Below are positions 13,001 through 25,492 of a stretch of 64,000 nucleotides of DNA, in pieces. The stretch covers positions 127,315-191,314 of the forward strand of contig VTPC01008088.1 of NCBI GenBank assembly GCA_011009095.1, written 5' to 3'. The notes under the pieces were generated by a model that was not told the origin of the DNA, ran no database searches, and saw nothing but the letters and a program-made list of their open reading frames with translations. Numbering within the stretch: the stretch's first letter is position 1; every line of letters starts with the position of its first letter. Source of the stretch: Ignelater luminosus. Taxonomy: Eukaryota > Arthropoda > Insecta > Coleoptera > Elateridae. The position numbers were made by a program, and so were the translations under genes.

Positions 13001-14261
13001 CTATATCAAAGAATATTCTCAAGACATCAGCCATCCCACCTCTTTTGTTTCCAAGCAACTTCCATAGCTTACTATAAATTATAAATAAAGAAAAAGGAAT
13101 TCACTAAAAACATTGTTTAACACTATTAAAAAATTTTCATTTCATACAAAAATACTTTTGATGATTATGTTGAAATAATTAAATAATTGTATAATGCCTC
13201 CATTTTTATAAATAAAAAAGAAATATGTTGATACCTTCAAGAGATTCGTTCTGTTTCCTGCAAGAGCAGACATTAATTTTAATAAAAGATTTTGTTCTAT
13301 CTTTTTCATTTAATTACATAATATACATTATCACCAATGGTAGAACAATTAACTTAATCTACTTATTAAATCAAAATCTGCTCTGTAATAATGATCTTAA
13401 TATATTGCAAAAGCAATTAGACATTTTTAACGCATTTCATTCCAATTATAACTATAATAATAACAACCAATAAGCCATTTTGTTATTAATGGTATGCTAT
13501 TATTGACATCACCATTATGTAAAAGTTCCTCATTTACAAAGAAACACATTTTTATATTTCAATTACATCTCTTACCAAGATTTCTAATCAATACTTCGTT
13601 TACAGCATTTGGCCCCATGTTGGGCGCCAACTTATATGACATACCATAAAATTGCTTGAAAGATATTAAACTGCATCGTATGTTTAAGTGAACAAACTGT
13701 TTTGAGCCACCGCTTAAAATTTTAGACATGAGGAATGTAACAAGATAACAAAAAGGTCTAAAACAGCAGAGTGCATAAGAAGCAATGGAAGAGATAGATT
13801 TACAAGATGCATACTGAATAGAAAGGGAAGTTGGCAACTGAGATGTAGGAAGCCATATAGGAGATTACATTATTATAAGCAAATATTAACTATATGTTTT
13901 TTATAATATAATAATATGTATGTGTTTTCTTTGTAAATGAGTACACTCAACTTTAAATAAGATTTATATCTTACATTTACTATAAATAAAATGATATTTT
14001 CATAATATAAAAAAACGGCCAAAATGCATTTTGCGATACTCACATTATATCATATTAACATAAAATTAAATTTCAATTTGGTAACAAATCACTTTTTTTT
14101 ACTATCAAAAGGTATGTAAAAAATTCATCTACGACTGTCATCTACACAATTAAACCTAAGAAATTAGTGTAGAAAATTTGCATAAGATTGTGAACACCAT
14201 TTTATGGTTTTAGATGATATAAATCGATGGTTAAGTGACTTTATAAAATAAGAAACAGTTC
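7046..14261. other. Long AT-rich region without a recognised gene
   Basis: The first few hundred bases after 7045 should hold the mago promoter; a short palindrome (ttcgttcggcgaa) lies at about 7658. The right end should be the 3' UTR of the PWWP2-type gene. Several random ORFs of 60-92 codons occur (9043, 9296, 9767, 11885, 13225, 13559), none with a family I recognise. An ATACCCTGTATA-type motif near 10197 may mark an old transposon end. The minus-strand ORF at 13837-13559 is more balanced in composition than its neighbours but has no recognisable domain. Confidence 0.4.
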
Positions 14262-17200
14262 TTACGACATAACATCAATTTCCCTAGGTGATGCCAATGC
14301 TGGTGGTGGTACTGTCATAATACTTTGTGATGGAGAACTTACTAAAGGAGTTTCTTTTCTTAATCTTGCTTCAGCATTTTCCCTTGCTTCTGTTGTTGCT
14401 TGTCTAATTGCTTCTTTATAAGCACCACGCTTTTTTTTATTGTATCGAATCTATAAAGTAATATTAATAAGTAACAGATGACATATTTATCCATCTTGTA
14501 GGGCTTCTTTCATGACTAACAAGTAAATAAAAGTGTTTATTCCCCAGGAATTTTTATTACATTTACAGCTGTTTCAGGGTTTTGTAAACACCCTATCCAT
14601 ATTTTAATGAAATGTTATTTAATATAATTGTCTAGCTGTAAATATTTTTTAATAAAAACTGCTAAGAAATCAATACTTTTATTTCTTTACATTTTATTAA
14701 TACATTACATGTAGCCTGCAATCTTTTGTTAACTAAAACAATTTTCTAGCCAATTGAGATACCAGGTCATTCTCATACAATTTATTTACGATCTGTTATC
14801 AATTGCAGGTTTAAGTCCTATCCAAGGTCAAAAGTTCTTCTATGTATTAATTAACCTTATAAAATTAAATATGAAACATAAATCACTAAAATGATTTTTC
14901 AAAAAAACACAAAAACAGGTTAAATTTTATTGGGTGGGAAATGTACAATTCATATCCTAAACTTCAACACAGGGTGTTAAATATAAAACGTACAGGTGTT
15001 TTAACTTTCCTTCTATACAGGGTATTACATTATTTCTGGCTACTACTTCAGAAGCATGTTCTAGACATCAATGTATGACAGAAGTCCTAATAAATTTTCT
15101 TTCTACAATGCTTCTTAAAATACAAAAGAACACCGAACAAAATGGTTTTTTTGGTCATAATTATTAAATGATAAGAGATAGATTAATGAGATTTGGAGCA
15201 TAGCATGAATTAAAAATACTCACAGATGTCAGTTGTGGGAGGGGACAGAAAACCCTGTTTCTGCAATGGACATTTACAAAAGCACATTTTTCTCAAAAGT
15301 GGTTAACTTGAGCAACTTGACACAAAAGTACTTTTTTTTAAGTAGAAAGCATTGAAATTTATCATTATGATACTAAAATTACCAAATTCTGAAGCTCAGA
15401 AAAGTTGTGAGAAAAAGATGAAGCTTGTGCCCCTCCATGATCGACACATATAAGTATTTTCAAATTTCAATTTAGGCAAGTTGTAGCAAATTGGACAATT
15501 ATATTAAGTTCCAGATTGTTACAGTCATTTCATCAATTCCTGTTACAAAATTATTGTTCTTTACCCTTGAGGCGTGGGTTTATAATTTCTTGTAGTCCTA
15601 TTCTTTTATTAATCAAATTCAAGTTGAATATTTCCTTCTTACTTAATATTATTTGTTGACAGTGAGACGCTGGGTATAATTTTCCTGTTTTTAAATATAT
15701 TTGTGAATCTGATTGTCTGGTCTGGGGGGAGAAAGTTGCTTGGACGAACAACGACGTTGTCGAGGACAGGGAGAACGCAGAAGTTTTGTGCTGTGTTCTC
15801 ACAATAGCCATCTTTGACGCGAGTCTCAGTGTTTAAAAGGCCTAAATCTTAGGGTAAGAATAATTTTATTATTGTTGTACCCTTTCAGATGCATCATTCG
15901 GTTTTTTTGTACCATTAGCCTTTACAGAAGAGGCATTAATTATCGTTTTGGAGGAATCACTAATTAGCCTTCTGGAGGCGGCATTAATTAACCTGTCGTT
16001 TGAGAGTTAGATCTACGGGGAACAATGAAATAGGAGTTCTTCTGGTGGGATTTCTCAATCTTAAGACCTGACTGCTTGCCGATTTAACGAACCTTGTTTT
16101 GATAATTTTCAGATGTTTGGAAAAGTCCAGTAGCGCTACTTGTCCTCATCCTGATGTAAACTTAGTGAGTTAAATTAGTTATAAAATTATATGTCAATGT
16201 CATTTCTCTTAATTGTTTTTTTATAAATTATGTTCACTTAAAGGGTTTACTCTTTTTATAATTTTAAATTTTGGGGTTTTTAAAGTGTTTTTTTCTTTTC
16301 CTTTAATTAGAATTTTTTTAAAAGAAACATGGATTATAGTTAACTAAATTTCAATGTTGCAAAGGATACAGTATTTCTTATAACTTTAAATTTTTAACAA
16401 GGTTGAGAGATAACTATTTTTACAATTCGATTCATTTTATGTGACTGGCTCGTTTGATAAATCTTTATTGTTAGAGAAATGTACAATAAATTTTCTGAAA
16501 TCTTAATTTTTACTTTTAAATTTATTCTGTTATTAAAATTTAAAACTAATCTAAATTTTTTTGGCACTCCACTATATTTATAATTTTGTTTTTTTTTGTA
16601 TTATGGTTCTTCGAATTACTAGAATATTATAAAAAGTGAATTTCTGTGTTTTATTGTGTGTGTAATTGAGAGCCTTCACCTATGGCAACCCCTGAGCTAG
16701 TCTGGCCTAGAATCTTTGTTCCTAGGTTGCAAATTTCATAATTCACTTTGTAACGCAAGGTTACGTTACAAGATTGCATCCATTTATCTTTCATCGTTTA
16801 ATAATTACAACCAGAAAACTGTTTTTTTTGTGTCCTCCTTACAAAACTGTATCTTTCTTACAAAATATTTTAGAAAAAATTTTTATTACAACTTTTGTCT
16901 TAAATTGATGTCTAGAACACATTCCTGAAGTAGCAGACTGAACTTATGTGACACCCTGTATAACATTTGTGGTGGTTGTTAATCCACAGCAAAACAAAAT
17001 TTGATTTTCATCAGCTTCAAATCATTCATTCTCTATTCCTAACCAACACATAATGAAAAGCCGATAAAACACAACTTAAATGTTAAAAAGCTTTAAGATT
17101 GACATTTCTGTGGGTTATTGCCACACCCTCATGTTTTTCTATTGACCAAAAGCAAAAACCATAACACAATTCATGGTTGTTTTAATTCTTGTAGACTTTA

Positions 17201-20200
17201 AATTCAAATGTGAATTTAACAACAAAAACAAATGTAAAAAATTGAAGATCATGAAGCCTTCAATACTTTAGATTTCACACCTTGTATCTTCCAAATAAAT
17301 TGACCAAACTTAAAAATTCAAATGGGGCAATATGAAGAATTGAAAGGCCTTTCTAATGATGTGTCACTTGAACCCTCTTCCCATTAAACATTTTTGAGGG
17401 GTCGACGCCCCTCCCTAGGGGTTGAAGTTTGGGGTTCGAATTGTACGTCAAAAAGTGTTCCCCTCCAAATATTATACAAATTGACGTGTTTTTGCATTTT
17501 CTCGAAAAATTATTTTCATGGAAGTTATTCAGTCTGTTTCGATTTCGTTGGGACACCCTGTATATTAAACTGATACTATAAAAAAAAAGGAAATATCTGA
17601 GATACTCTATTACTGTTCTTTGCAAAAGATTTGTTGACTACAAGAAATCGATATTAGAAGAACAAAAAAAACCCTTTTATGTATAAAGTTACTTTAGTCA
17701 CAATTTATTATCTATCGATATGTTCTTTTTAAACATGCATTTATGAATTTATATCCACTGGCAAATTAAATATTTAAGAATTGTATTAATTGTAATTTAT
17801 TAATACACTTGAGAAATCTGTCCTATTCAGCAGTTTTGTCTTTAATTTAACTCCATATTGTTTGGATTAAAAAGACTAAGGATTAATATCAATTTCCTCT
17901 ATAAAGATGCGTATGTCAATCTTTTTTTTTTTACCTTAAAATTGTCCAAATAAGGACTAAGTTGATCACACTGAATGAGAGATGATGTAGAGGAACCATA
18001 CCATGCAACATGAGCTTGAGGACCCTGGTTTCCGGAACTAGTAATAGTAAGTACTTTGCCAGGCCACCATGGAAAACCATGTATTTTACCCCATACTACA
18101 TCACCAACTAACAGCCTTCCACCTACAATAAAAACCATTATAAATAAAAAATAAAATAGTGTAGTTGTTACTTTTACCATCTGCTCCAAGAGCACTAGAT
18201 ACAGTCTGTGCATTAACACGTAGAATTAATGGTGGATTAGGAGGTGGAAAATCAGGTGCTTGTTCACTATGTTCATCCGAACTAGATGTATTTTCTTCAC
18301 CTTTATCAGAAGTATTTTGGCATGAAGCATATGTAGTACTGTGTAGACGTTTTAGATTAATAGATAATTTTTGAGTCACAGCCTGATCTTTTCCTCCAGT
18401 TTCCTCTGCAGGATTTACCTGTATAAAAAACATGTCACTGTTTGATAATATCAAGTGTGATTGAACTTACGTCTTCCTCTTTATGTTTCCGATCTTTATC
18501 ATCACGATGTTTCTTTTTTCTTTTCAATTTATGTTTATGTCTCTTAGGTACATGTAGCTCTGTTGATGACGTTACATATCTTGGAGAATTATTTCCGATA
18601 CAATGTCGAGAAGTTCCAACAATTGTATACCTTGGAGATCCACCTCCTATGCTATATCTGGGTGATAAAGCATTAATATGACTGGGAGAGTTTCCAGATA
18701 ACATACGCTTTTGACGTGCCTTCTTTCTGGCACGTTTTAAGGCTTTACGAGCAGCTTTATTGTCGATACCTTTAGTTATGTTATGATTTGTAATATTTAT
18801 ATTCTCTTCAGAATCATCACTGGTATTAAACTTCTCTATAGGAGCTGGAATTTTAAGTACTGTACCTTCACCTTGGGGGCCATAAGATATCTTTATTGTT
18901 CTAGTACTAACACAAGTATTAGAATTATTATGGGCATGATCAGTAACTGTACTACCATTATTATTAACTGCACCATCATTATTTCTTAAATTAACGCCTT
19001 CCTCAAAAACACTTTCGTCCCAAAGGTCTTCCATTGAACCAATACTGCGCTTTTTTCTTAATGTGCGTTTCACTGATTTCAACGGCACTTCAGGATCCTG
19101 TGTAACAACTGGGAGCACCACTGGTACTGTAGTATCAACTTCTGGTAAATTTGAGCTATTGGAATGCTGTGTGGAATGGTCTACTTTATCAGATTCATCA
19201 ACCACATTATTTTTATTATCTTCTTCACCTTCAAGCTTGGGTTTTATAGTAGTAGTTGTAGTAGTAGTAGTAGTAGTAATAGTTGTAGTAGTAGTAGGGG
19301 TAACTGTAGTACTAGACATTTTAACAGTCTCTTTTTTTGATTTATCACTAGATTGATTTAAGTTCTCCAAATTTCCATTTAATGCATTAGATATTTCTTG
19401 AGGGAGCAGCCTGGATAATTTTGGTATTAGAACCGGTTGCACTTTCTGTTCACTAGTCTTTTTCTTGCTCAGTTGTTCACTGTACACAGATCGAGTTATT
19501 GGAGCATTTGCGGATCGTTTTGAAGGAGGAGCTTGAACACTTTCCTGCGATTTACGCTTTTTTGATACATTTTCTGAATTTTCGTTGCAGATTCCTTTAC
19601 ATTTTGAGCATAACACTTGTCGTGGTCTCAGTCTTACTGTCATCTTATTGTTTTTATATTTGGATGGAATTCGAACATTTTTTGGCTTTGAAAGGTTTGG
19701 ATCCATGTAAGCAAATCTTTGGTTTACAGAATACAGAACATCATCATCAGGATTTGGTTTTGTGTTTGTGGTATTAAATGCTGGATGTAAATTTGTAACT
19801 CCATGGGGTAGATTTCTATATTTAAAAAAAAATGTTAAGCTGTAGTTAAATATTATAAAATGAATTGAAACTTAGTATCATAAATGTCGTGTCTTCAAAT
19901 TTTGAAATAAATCGTCAATTCAATACAAAACAACATCACATTGATTAATTTCTAAATTTAATGATCTATGTAATAAAAGCAATTTGATCTCGTCTGACTC
20001 CAAAGTGAAGGCAATACAACCTCGTCTGCAACCAATATGAATTTTGCAAGTGATATAAAACACAAATTAATTTCTACTCAAATTTATGCTTTCATGTATG
20101 CATTAGAACGATCGTTACCAACGTTTCTCTATTGAGGCTGATAAGAAAAAAGGTATCCGAGGGGGGTGGATCATTGTTGAACAATTGTGAGGAAATGGAA

Positions 20201-20502
20201 ACATGATATAAAATCTTTGCCTAATGAATAACATCTGTAATGTTCTTATTTTTAAGTCATTTATGTAGGGAAGAATAAGATCTATTTTCTTTACAAGGTC
20301 ATGCAATACCACTGTGCTATGAGACCAGAACAACACCTTCAACTACTTACCTCTTTGTGTACTCCAAAAGAATCCCTTTGTATATTTTAACTCCGAATTC
20401 GTATGTAACAACAAGCATATCTTGTAGGGCTTCGTCAACAAATACAGAAATTCTTGTGCTTTTTAATAATTGCACATCTTTAGGTTTTTCTTGGTCCGCC
20501 AT
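14262..20502 (-). CDS. PWWP2A/B-like chromatin protein
   Basis: Five exons on the minus strand: 20502-20351, 19815-18471, 18418-18178, 18122-17935 and 14450-14262, all GT-AG and frame-keeping, for a product of about 704 residues. The N-terminus is MADQEKPKDVQLLKSTRISV. A long basic, low-complexity middle follows, with a Cys cluster (LCSKCKGIC) and a poly-Thr tract near residues 218-245. The PWWP domain begins near residue 579 (LLVGDVVWGKIHGFPWWPGK). The last exon ends ALASPREIDVMS. That ending, with KKKRGAYKEAIRQA before it, is how I recognise the PWWP2A/B family, which links H2A.Z nucleosomes or H3K36 methylation to deacetylase (NuRD-type) complexes. PWWP2A versus PWWP2B cannot be decided, and insects probably have one ancestor of both. 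The last intron is 3.5 kb and holds transposon debris. Confidence 0.88.
14451..17934 (-). other. Last intron of the PWWP2-like gene, with transposon debris
   Basis: This intron contains several ACAGGGTGT-type motifs (about 14968, 16951, 17553). The stretch at about 17290-17566 ends in GGGACACCCTGTATATT and looks like the terminal part of a cut-and-paste element. A short degenerate repeat around 15925-15995 repeats aggcattaatta-type words. The minus-strand ORF at 15811-15551 has no recognisable family. No further PWWP2 exon was needed to keep frame. Confidence 0.45.
19246..19315. repeat. TAG/GTA trinucleotide microsatellite inside coding sequence
   Basis: An imperfect GTA-type triplet repeat on the plus strand encodes a nearly pure Thr run (TAC/ACT codons) on the minus strand in exon 2 of the PWWP2-like gene. 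Such tracts change length by slippage, so they often vary between individuals. Confidence 0.8.
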
Positions 20503-22293
20503 ATTTATGAGTTACAACCGATCCGATGGAATTAAGCCCAAGTTACAATAATGCATAAATGAAAATTTGTGATAACTCTCTTAACAATTTCATAACATAC
20601 AGTTAAACATTTCTCGAAAAAATTAACTCATAATAATCTAAATTTGTGTAGCAGTCGAGTTTGTTCTAGAAAATTTGGTGGGTAGCACTTAACGGAAATA
20701 TAATTTGTAACATAAAAGTATTTATAAAATTTAATTTCATTGTGTATTGTTGCGTTTATAAATCCTATAAATTAAGGGCGATATGTTTTTAGTGTCGAGT
20801 TTTGAAATAATTGCAATTATTTTGTCAAAATTCTGAAATTACCCAATTTATGTATATAGACCATATAAGACCTGTTGACAGGCCTCCATTTTGCTCTATG
20901 CGCTGTTGCCAGCTGTCTAGAAAATCTTTAAGCAGTATATGTGAAGAAAAGAAGTAATTTCAAAAGAACGGCAGGTTCGAAAAAAAATTTATGATTATTT
21001 TGGAGTGAAATTCTCGGTGTCAAACTGTCTGACAGTGTATTACACAGTGTAATATTTGACTGCATTTGTGTCAGTGTGATATACACTTTAGAATTCGAGA
21101 TTGTGTGATTTTATCTGCATAATTGAATAAATTCTGTTCAAATGCTTTAAAATCTACATTCAAAATGTAGATACTCATATTAAGTTGTGTAATTGGTACT
21201 TCTCACTCTTTCAGCTTTTGATTTTATAAATTGTGCCTATTATTTGACAGTTGTTAAATTTGGCATAACCTGTTTTTTATTTTGAGGTTAACATTTACCA
21301 GTAACGAAGTCATTACCGCAGAAATATAGGTTTTTTAATAATGAATTTTCAAGAAAATGTTTTTTTTTTGATTTTATAAGTTTTTACATAAATAACGTCA
21401 TAATTTTTCATCTGTTTCTTTCTTTTTTGATCAAATACAATAAAAGTATAGTGGACATGTAGCATTTAAAGAGTTTGAGCATACAATCGACAGTATACAA
21501 CCGTTAATGCAACCCAACATAACTTTACAATCTAAGTGGATGTGGTTTTTAGAAAAATATGTTTTCAATTTATTCATTTATTATTAATAAATTGCTAACT
21601 GTCAAAGTATTCTCAAGTTGCCTATCTCGAAATGCACGCCACAGCTTCTTAACCTATTAAATCGATTTATAGTATACGGATGGTATTACGGTATTTCTCC
21701 CTTATTTGGAAGAAAATAGCGGACTCCGACAAACATTTAGCGTTACGATATGTAGTACTGGGCATACGCATTTGTCACAAAATAACGTTATCGTTTAGCC
21801 TAATGTGTGCTTAAACTCTTTACGAACTTTTTGATAACGATTGTCTCTACATATAAACGTACGTACAGTTGATATAGGACATTTTTGATGCACCATGTAG
21901 TAAGTAATTATTAAAACTATTATGACAAAAAGTTAAATAACAAAAACAATTTGTGAAGGGCACCTGCAAACATAAACATAACCTCAAACCTTTCGTTAAG
22001 GTAGATGTTATCACTTTAAAAACGCGCTAGATGTAAAACGAGTTAATCTGAGGAGTGTGGTTAATTTATAGAAATTTAGAAATTGCAGTATAGCCTGATT
22101 AACAAATTGAAATTTTCTTTCTGGTTTCTAGTTACAAATAGGTGATCTTGAAACATTTTTTCATGCTGAATCCAAATCTGCTTTTGGTTTTTCCCTAGCA
22201 TGTATAGTTTCAGAGAAAAACATGATTTTGTTTCGAAATAAAACGCTAAAGTAATTAGATACATTTTATATTACAAAATATACGCAAAACCCA
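20503..22293. other. Intergenic AT-rich stretch
   Basis: The part next to 20502 must hold the PWWP2-like gene promoter. No other coding similarity was seen. The ORF at 22076-22264 is lysine- and phenylalanine-rich and looks random, although it abuts the relic that follows. Confidence 0.4.
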
Positions 22294-23890
22294 TTAAAAT
22301 ATTCTATTTGACAGTTTTCTTTTGTGTAATGATGTATTAGGATCTTCTCTAATCAGTAACCAACAGTAATCACCCAGCATGTTCGAATTCCATCTTCCCT
22401 GGTACCGGTTTTCCAAATTTGAAAGGTCTTGATGGAAACGCTCTCCATGCTCATCACTTACAGCTCCCAAATTGTCTGGGAAAAAATCCAAATCGGAATG
22501 TAAATAATACATCTTTAGCGACATATTACATCTCATTTTACGGTAAGTTGTCAACATTTCGTCGACGAGGTTTTTGAAATTTTCCGCTTTGTTGTTGCCC
22601 AGAAAGCCCTTTACGACAGATTTGAAACAATTCCACTTTACCTTTTCTTTCCTTGTAGAACCGCATTGAAACCGCTGTCATTCATTAATTGCCGAATTTG
22701 GGGATCCACAAATATATTCTTTATGTTAGCTTCGCTCATTTTCGGAAATTTTTTTTTGTATGTACTGAAAACCTCTTTCGCCACGGTCTATACCTTTTAC
22801 AAAATTCTTTATCAGCCCTAACTTTATATGCAAAGGGGGCAAATAGATATTGTTTCTGTCCACAAGACTTTCATATAGAATATTTTTTCCCACAATTATC
22901 TGCCTACGTGGCCAATTTTTCACAATATAATGCTGAGATTTAGCACGACTGTCCCACTCGTACAAAAAGCAACTATATTTTGTAAATCTCACTTGCATTC
23001 CTAATAACAAAGCTATAACTTTCAAATCTCTACAGATCTTTCACTCGTATCGTTTATAATCTACGCTCGTTAAAAGGCATTTCATAGTTTCATAAGATTC
23101 CTTTAGATAAACTGAATTTGCAATGGAAACTGAAGACAGTACATTGCCGTTGTGTGCAATAGAACTGCTTTCAAACTAAATTTAGATTCATCAATGAACA
23201 GTCGCCATTCTTCTGGTTTGTGTTTACGTCCAAGGGTTTCCATCAAACCGTCAACATCACTGCAGTAGGTAAGACTGTCGTCCATAGAATAAAACTCAGA
23301 AAACTTCTTTTCGCGGTTACGGAAATGACTAATTTGGTACTGTGTTCCAATAAATTCCAACTTTTCAATTGGGAGCCAAGCAACTCGGCTTTGCTTTTGC
23401 TTAAGTTCAAATCACGAACTAAATCGATTAGTTGTGCCTGTGTGATCAAATGTGCTAGAAACAATGTCGACATTTTCTTCATCTGATCCTTCAAATGTTT
23501 CTGGTGGCACAGGAACGGGTCTTATCGCCGATGTTAAATTAGGATACCCAAAAGATTTTTTATTTTTTGCAGAGAAACCTGCCATCTTTGTTATTCAGAA
23601 GTAACAATCGATTAGATGATCCTTTTGTTCCCTCCATATCATAGGTACTGCAACGGGCATACATACACGGGAACCTTTTATCCACTGTCAAAGGCGCACA
23701 AGAAACACAACAAATATGTGGTGTCCATTTCTTATCTTGATCTCCAACTTGACATCCAAAGTACAGACGATAAGCTTTCCTTATTAGCGCAGTAAAACAT
23801 CGTTTTTAGTGTTTAGCAGTAAACTCTCCACAAACGTAACAAAAACTGTTTGGATCGTTCGTACATTTATGGGACAAGATTAATGTTTCT
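22294..23890 (-). pseudogene. Decayed copy of a multi-copy arthropod gene family of unknown function
   Basis: Minus-strand pieces in order, in shifting frames: a Cys-rich start (CTNDPNSFCYVCGEF, about 23880) broken by a stop; RKAYRLYFGCQVGDQDKKW and HICCVSCAPLTVDKRF (about 23790-23670); GTQYQISHFRNREKKFSEFY and EEWRLFIDESKFSLKAVLLH (23360-23160); MQVRFTKYSCFLYEWDSRA and LPPLHIKLGLIKNFVKGIDR (about 23000-22790); and FFPDNLGAVSDEHGERFHQD (about 22500-22420). I recognise this block order from many predicted arthropod proteins of no known function, found in many copies per genome and probably transposon-derived. The paired Cys motifs at the front suggest metal binding. At least three frameshifts and a stop make it non-functional. 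Confidence 0.65.
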
Positions 23891-24044
23891 ATAGTTATCA
23901 CTCAAAACACAAGAAATTTTCATTGTTAAGCAGTGATAATGCAACTTTATAATACATAATTAAGTGATCTCACTTATGGAAAATTGAAATAATATTTACA
24001 AATATTTATCAGAGTGATATAGCTGTTGATAACATGTTAACAGA

Positions 24045-24690
24045 TAATTGCTAAAAACAAAATTATCTTATTTTTTTTTTAAATAAAAAGCATTTCCCAC
24101 TTAGTGTGCCATGGCTTTAAACATATGAAGATCATTGATTTTTGTCAGATAAATTACGATTTGTTATGTAACAATTGCTAAAACAAAACAGCAGACGCTT
24201 TTAAGCTACTTTACTGAGCATTCACAGATAGCATCAAATAAGCAGCTAATGTCCCATAAACGCGTATTTATTTTGTTTTAGCAATTTTTGCATAACAAAT
24301 GAATTTCTTTGATAAAACTCCACGACTTTGTGTGTTAGATGTCATGGCACACTATGATGAAAAATGATTTTCACTTCATAACTGGGTAAAACAAAAGAAT
24401 AGCTCTGTCAAACCATGTATTTCCAATATGGAAATCAAGTAGGCGTTCCATTAGAAAAAATTTGGATTTACGTTTCACCACCGAAGTAAAACAAAATACA
24501 ATTGCGAAAATAATTTTTTTGTCTTTCGGAGTAAATTCTTTAAAACACCCTCTTTGCTGTTCTTTTCCATCTTTGCTCGTTCCTGAGATATTTCACTTAA
24601 AAAAAATAAGATAATTTCGTTTTTAGCAAATATCTAGTAAGCCGTGAACTTTATTGAAAAAACAAAAGCATAAGTAAAAGTAAAAAACAT
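24045..24690. repeat. Partial copy of the inverted-repeat MITE found at 27402-28209
   Basis: It shares long near-identical blocks, in the same order and direction, with the element inside the sideroflexin intron, for example gcatttcccacttagtgtgc and tagcaaatatctagtaagc. It lacks the outermost parts of both terminal inverted repeats. No protein is encoded. Confidence 0.75.
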
Positions 24691-25492
24691 AAAATAAAAT
24701 ACATGTGATTTATCACGGGTGGGCTTCTTGCCTTGATAAGTGTCCAATAATGCAGACCTGCTGCAGATGTAATCTGTTGGTCTATAAGATATTTATTTTA
24801 TTTACGACTTGACTGTTAAGCCAATAATTTCCCTTTGTTCGGATAAATGGTCTTTGTTAAGTGAGGTAGTGCCATAAAAGTCTTACCTCTCTTTGGAAAA
24901 CTATATGTTACTCTTAATGTCTGTAATTGGCATAAGCAGATTCTGATTCTAATTTTTCCGATCATATTGATTCCTATATCCTTAAAATGCTAAGACTCCC
25001 TGTACTATTTTGAATCTGCTGAAAATCTGAAAACGAAGATGGCTGTGTGCTAATTGTGTATACCATGTACTAAAACAATACTGAAATAAAAATTTACTTG
25101 GCAACTAAAATCATTTTGAAATTACTGTGTCCTTGACAAACTAAAGCATTTTTACAGTATTTGTGGGTGTAACAACAGGGTAATTTCAAGGCTGCTGCCA
25201 CAATTGCATAATAAAAATTAAAAGTCTAGTGAGCAGTGAGTATTATATCTATTACAGCTGATCAGGTTTTGTCAGCTCAGCTGTGTGTGATTGATGTCAA
25301 TTGATGTGATATAACCTCTTAATTAGCAAACATTTAAAAAAATGCGAGAACTGTATTTACAAAACCAATATAGTTTATGAGCTTGCCCTATTACTTACAA
25401 TAGTTGTCTTGGCTTATTGTACAACTGTTCATTTTAAAATATTTTATTTTAATCGAAATTTAATTAATGCTATAAAATTTTAAGTTATAAAT
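24691..25492. other. Intergenic stretch upstream of sideroflexin
   Basis: No gene was seen. The last few hundred bases should hold the sideroflexin promoter; no core element is clear. Confidence 0.4.

Noticed and set aside
13559-13837. 92-codon minus-strand ORF of balanced composition
   Set aside because: No recognisable domain or splice partners; could be chance or part of a 3' UTR.
18442-19777. Plus-strand ORFs with Val/Ser runs
   Set aside because: Antisense of PWWP2-like exon 2 and its triplet repeat.
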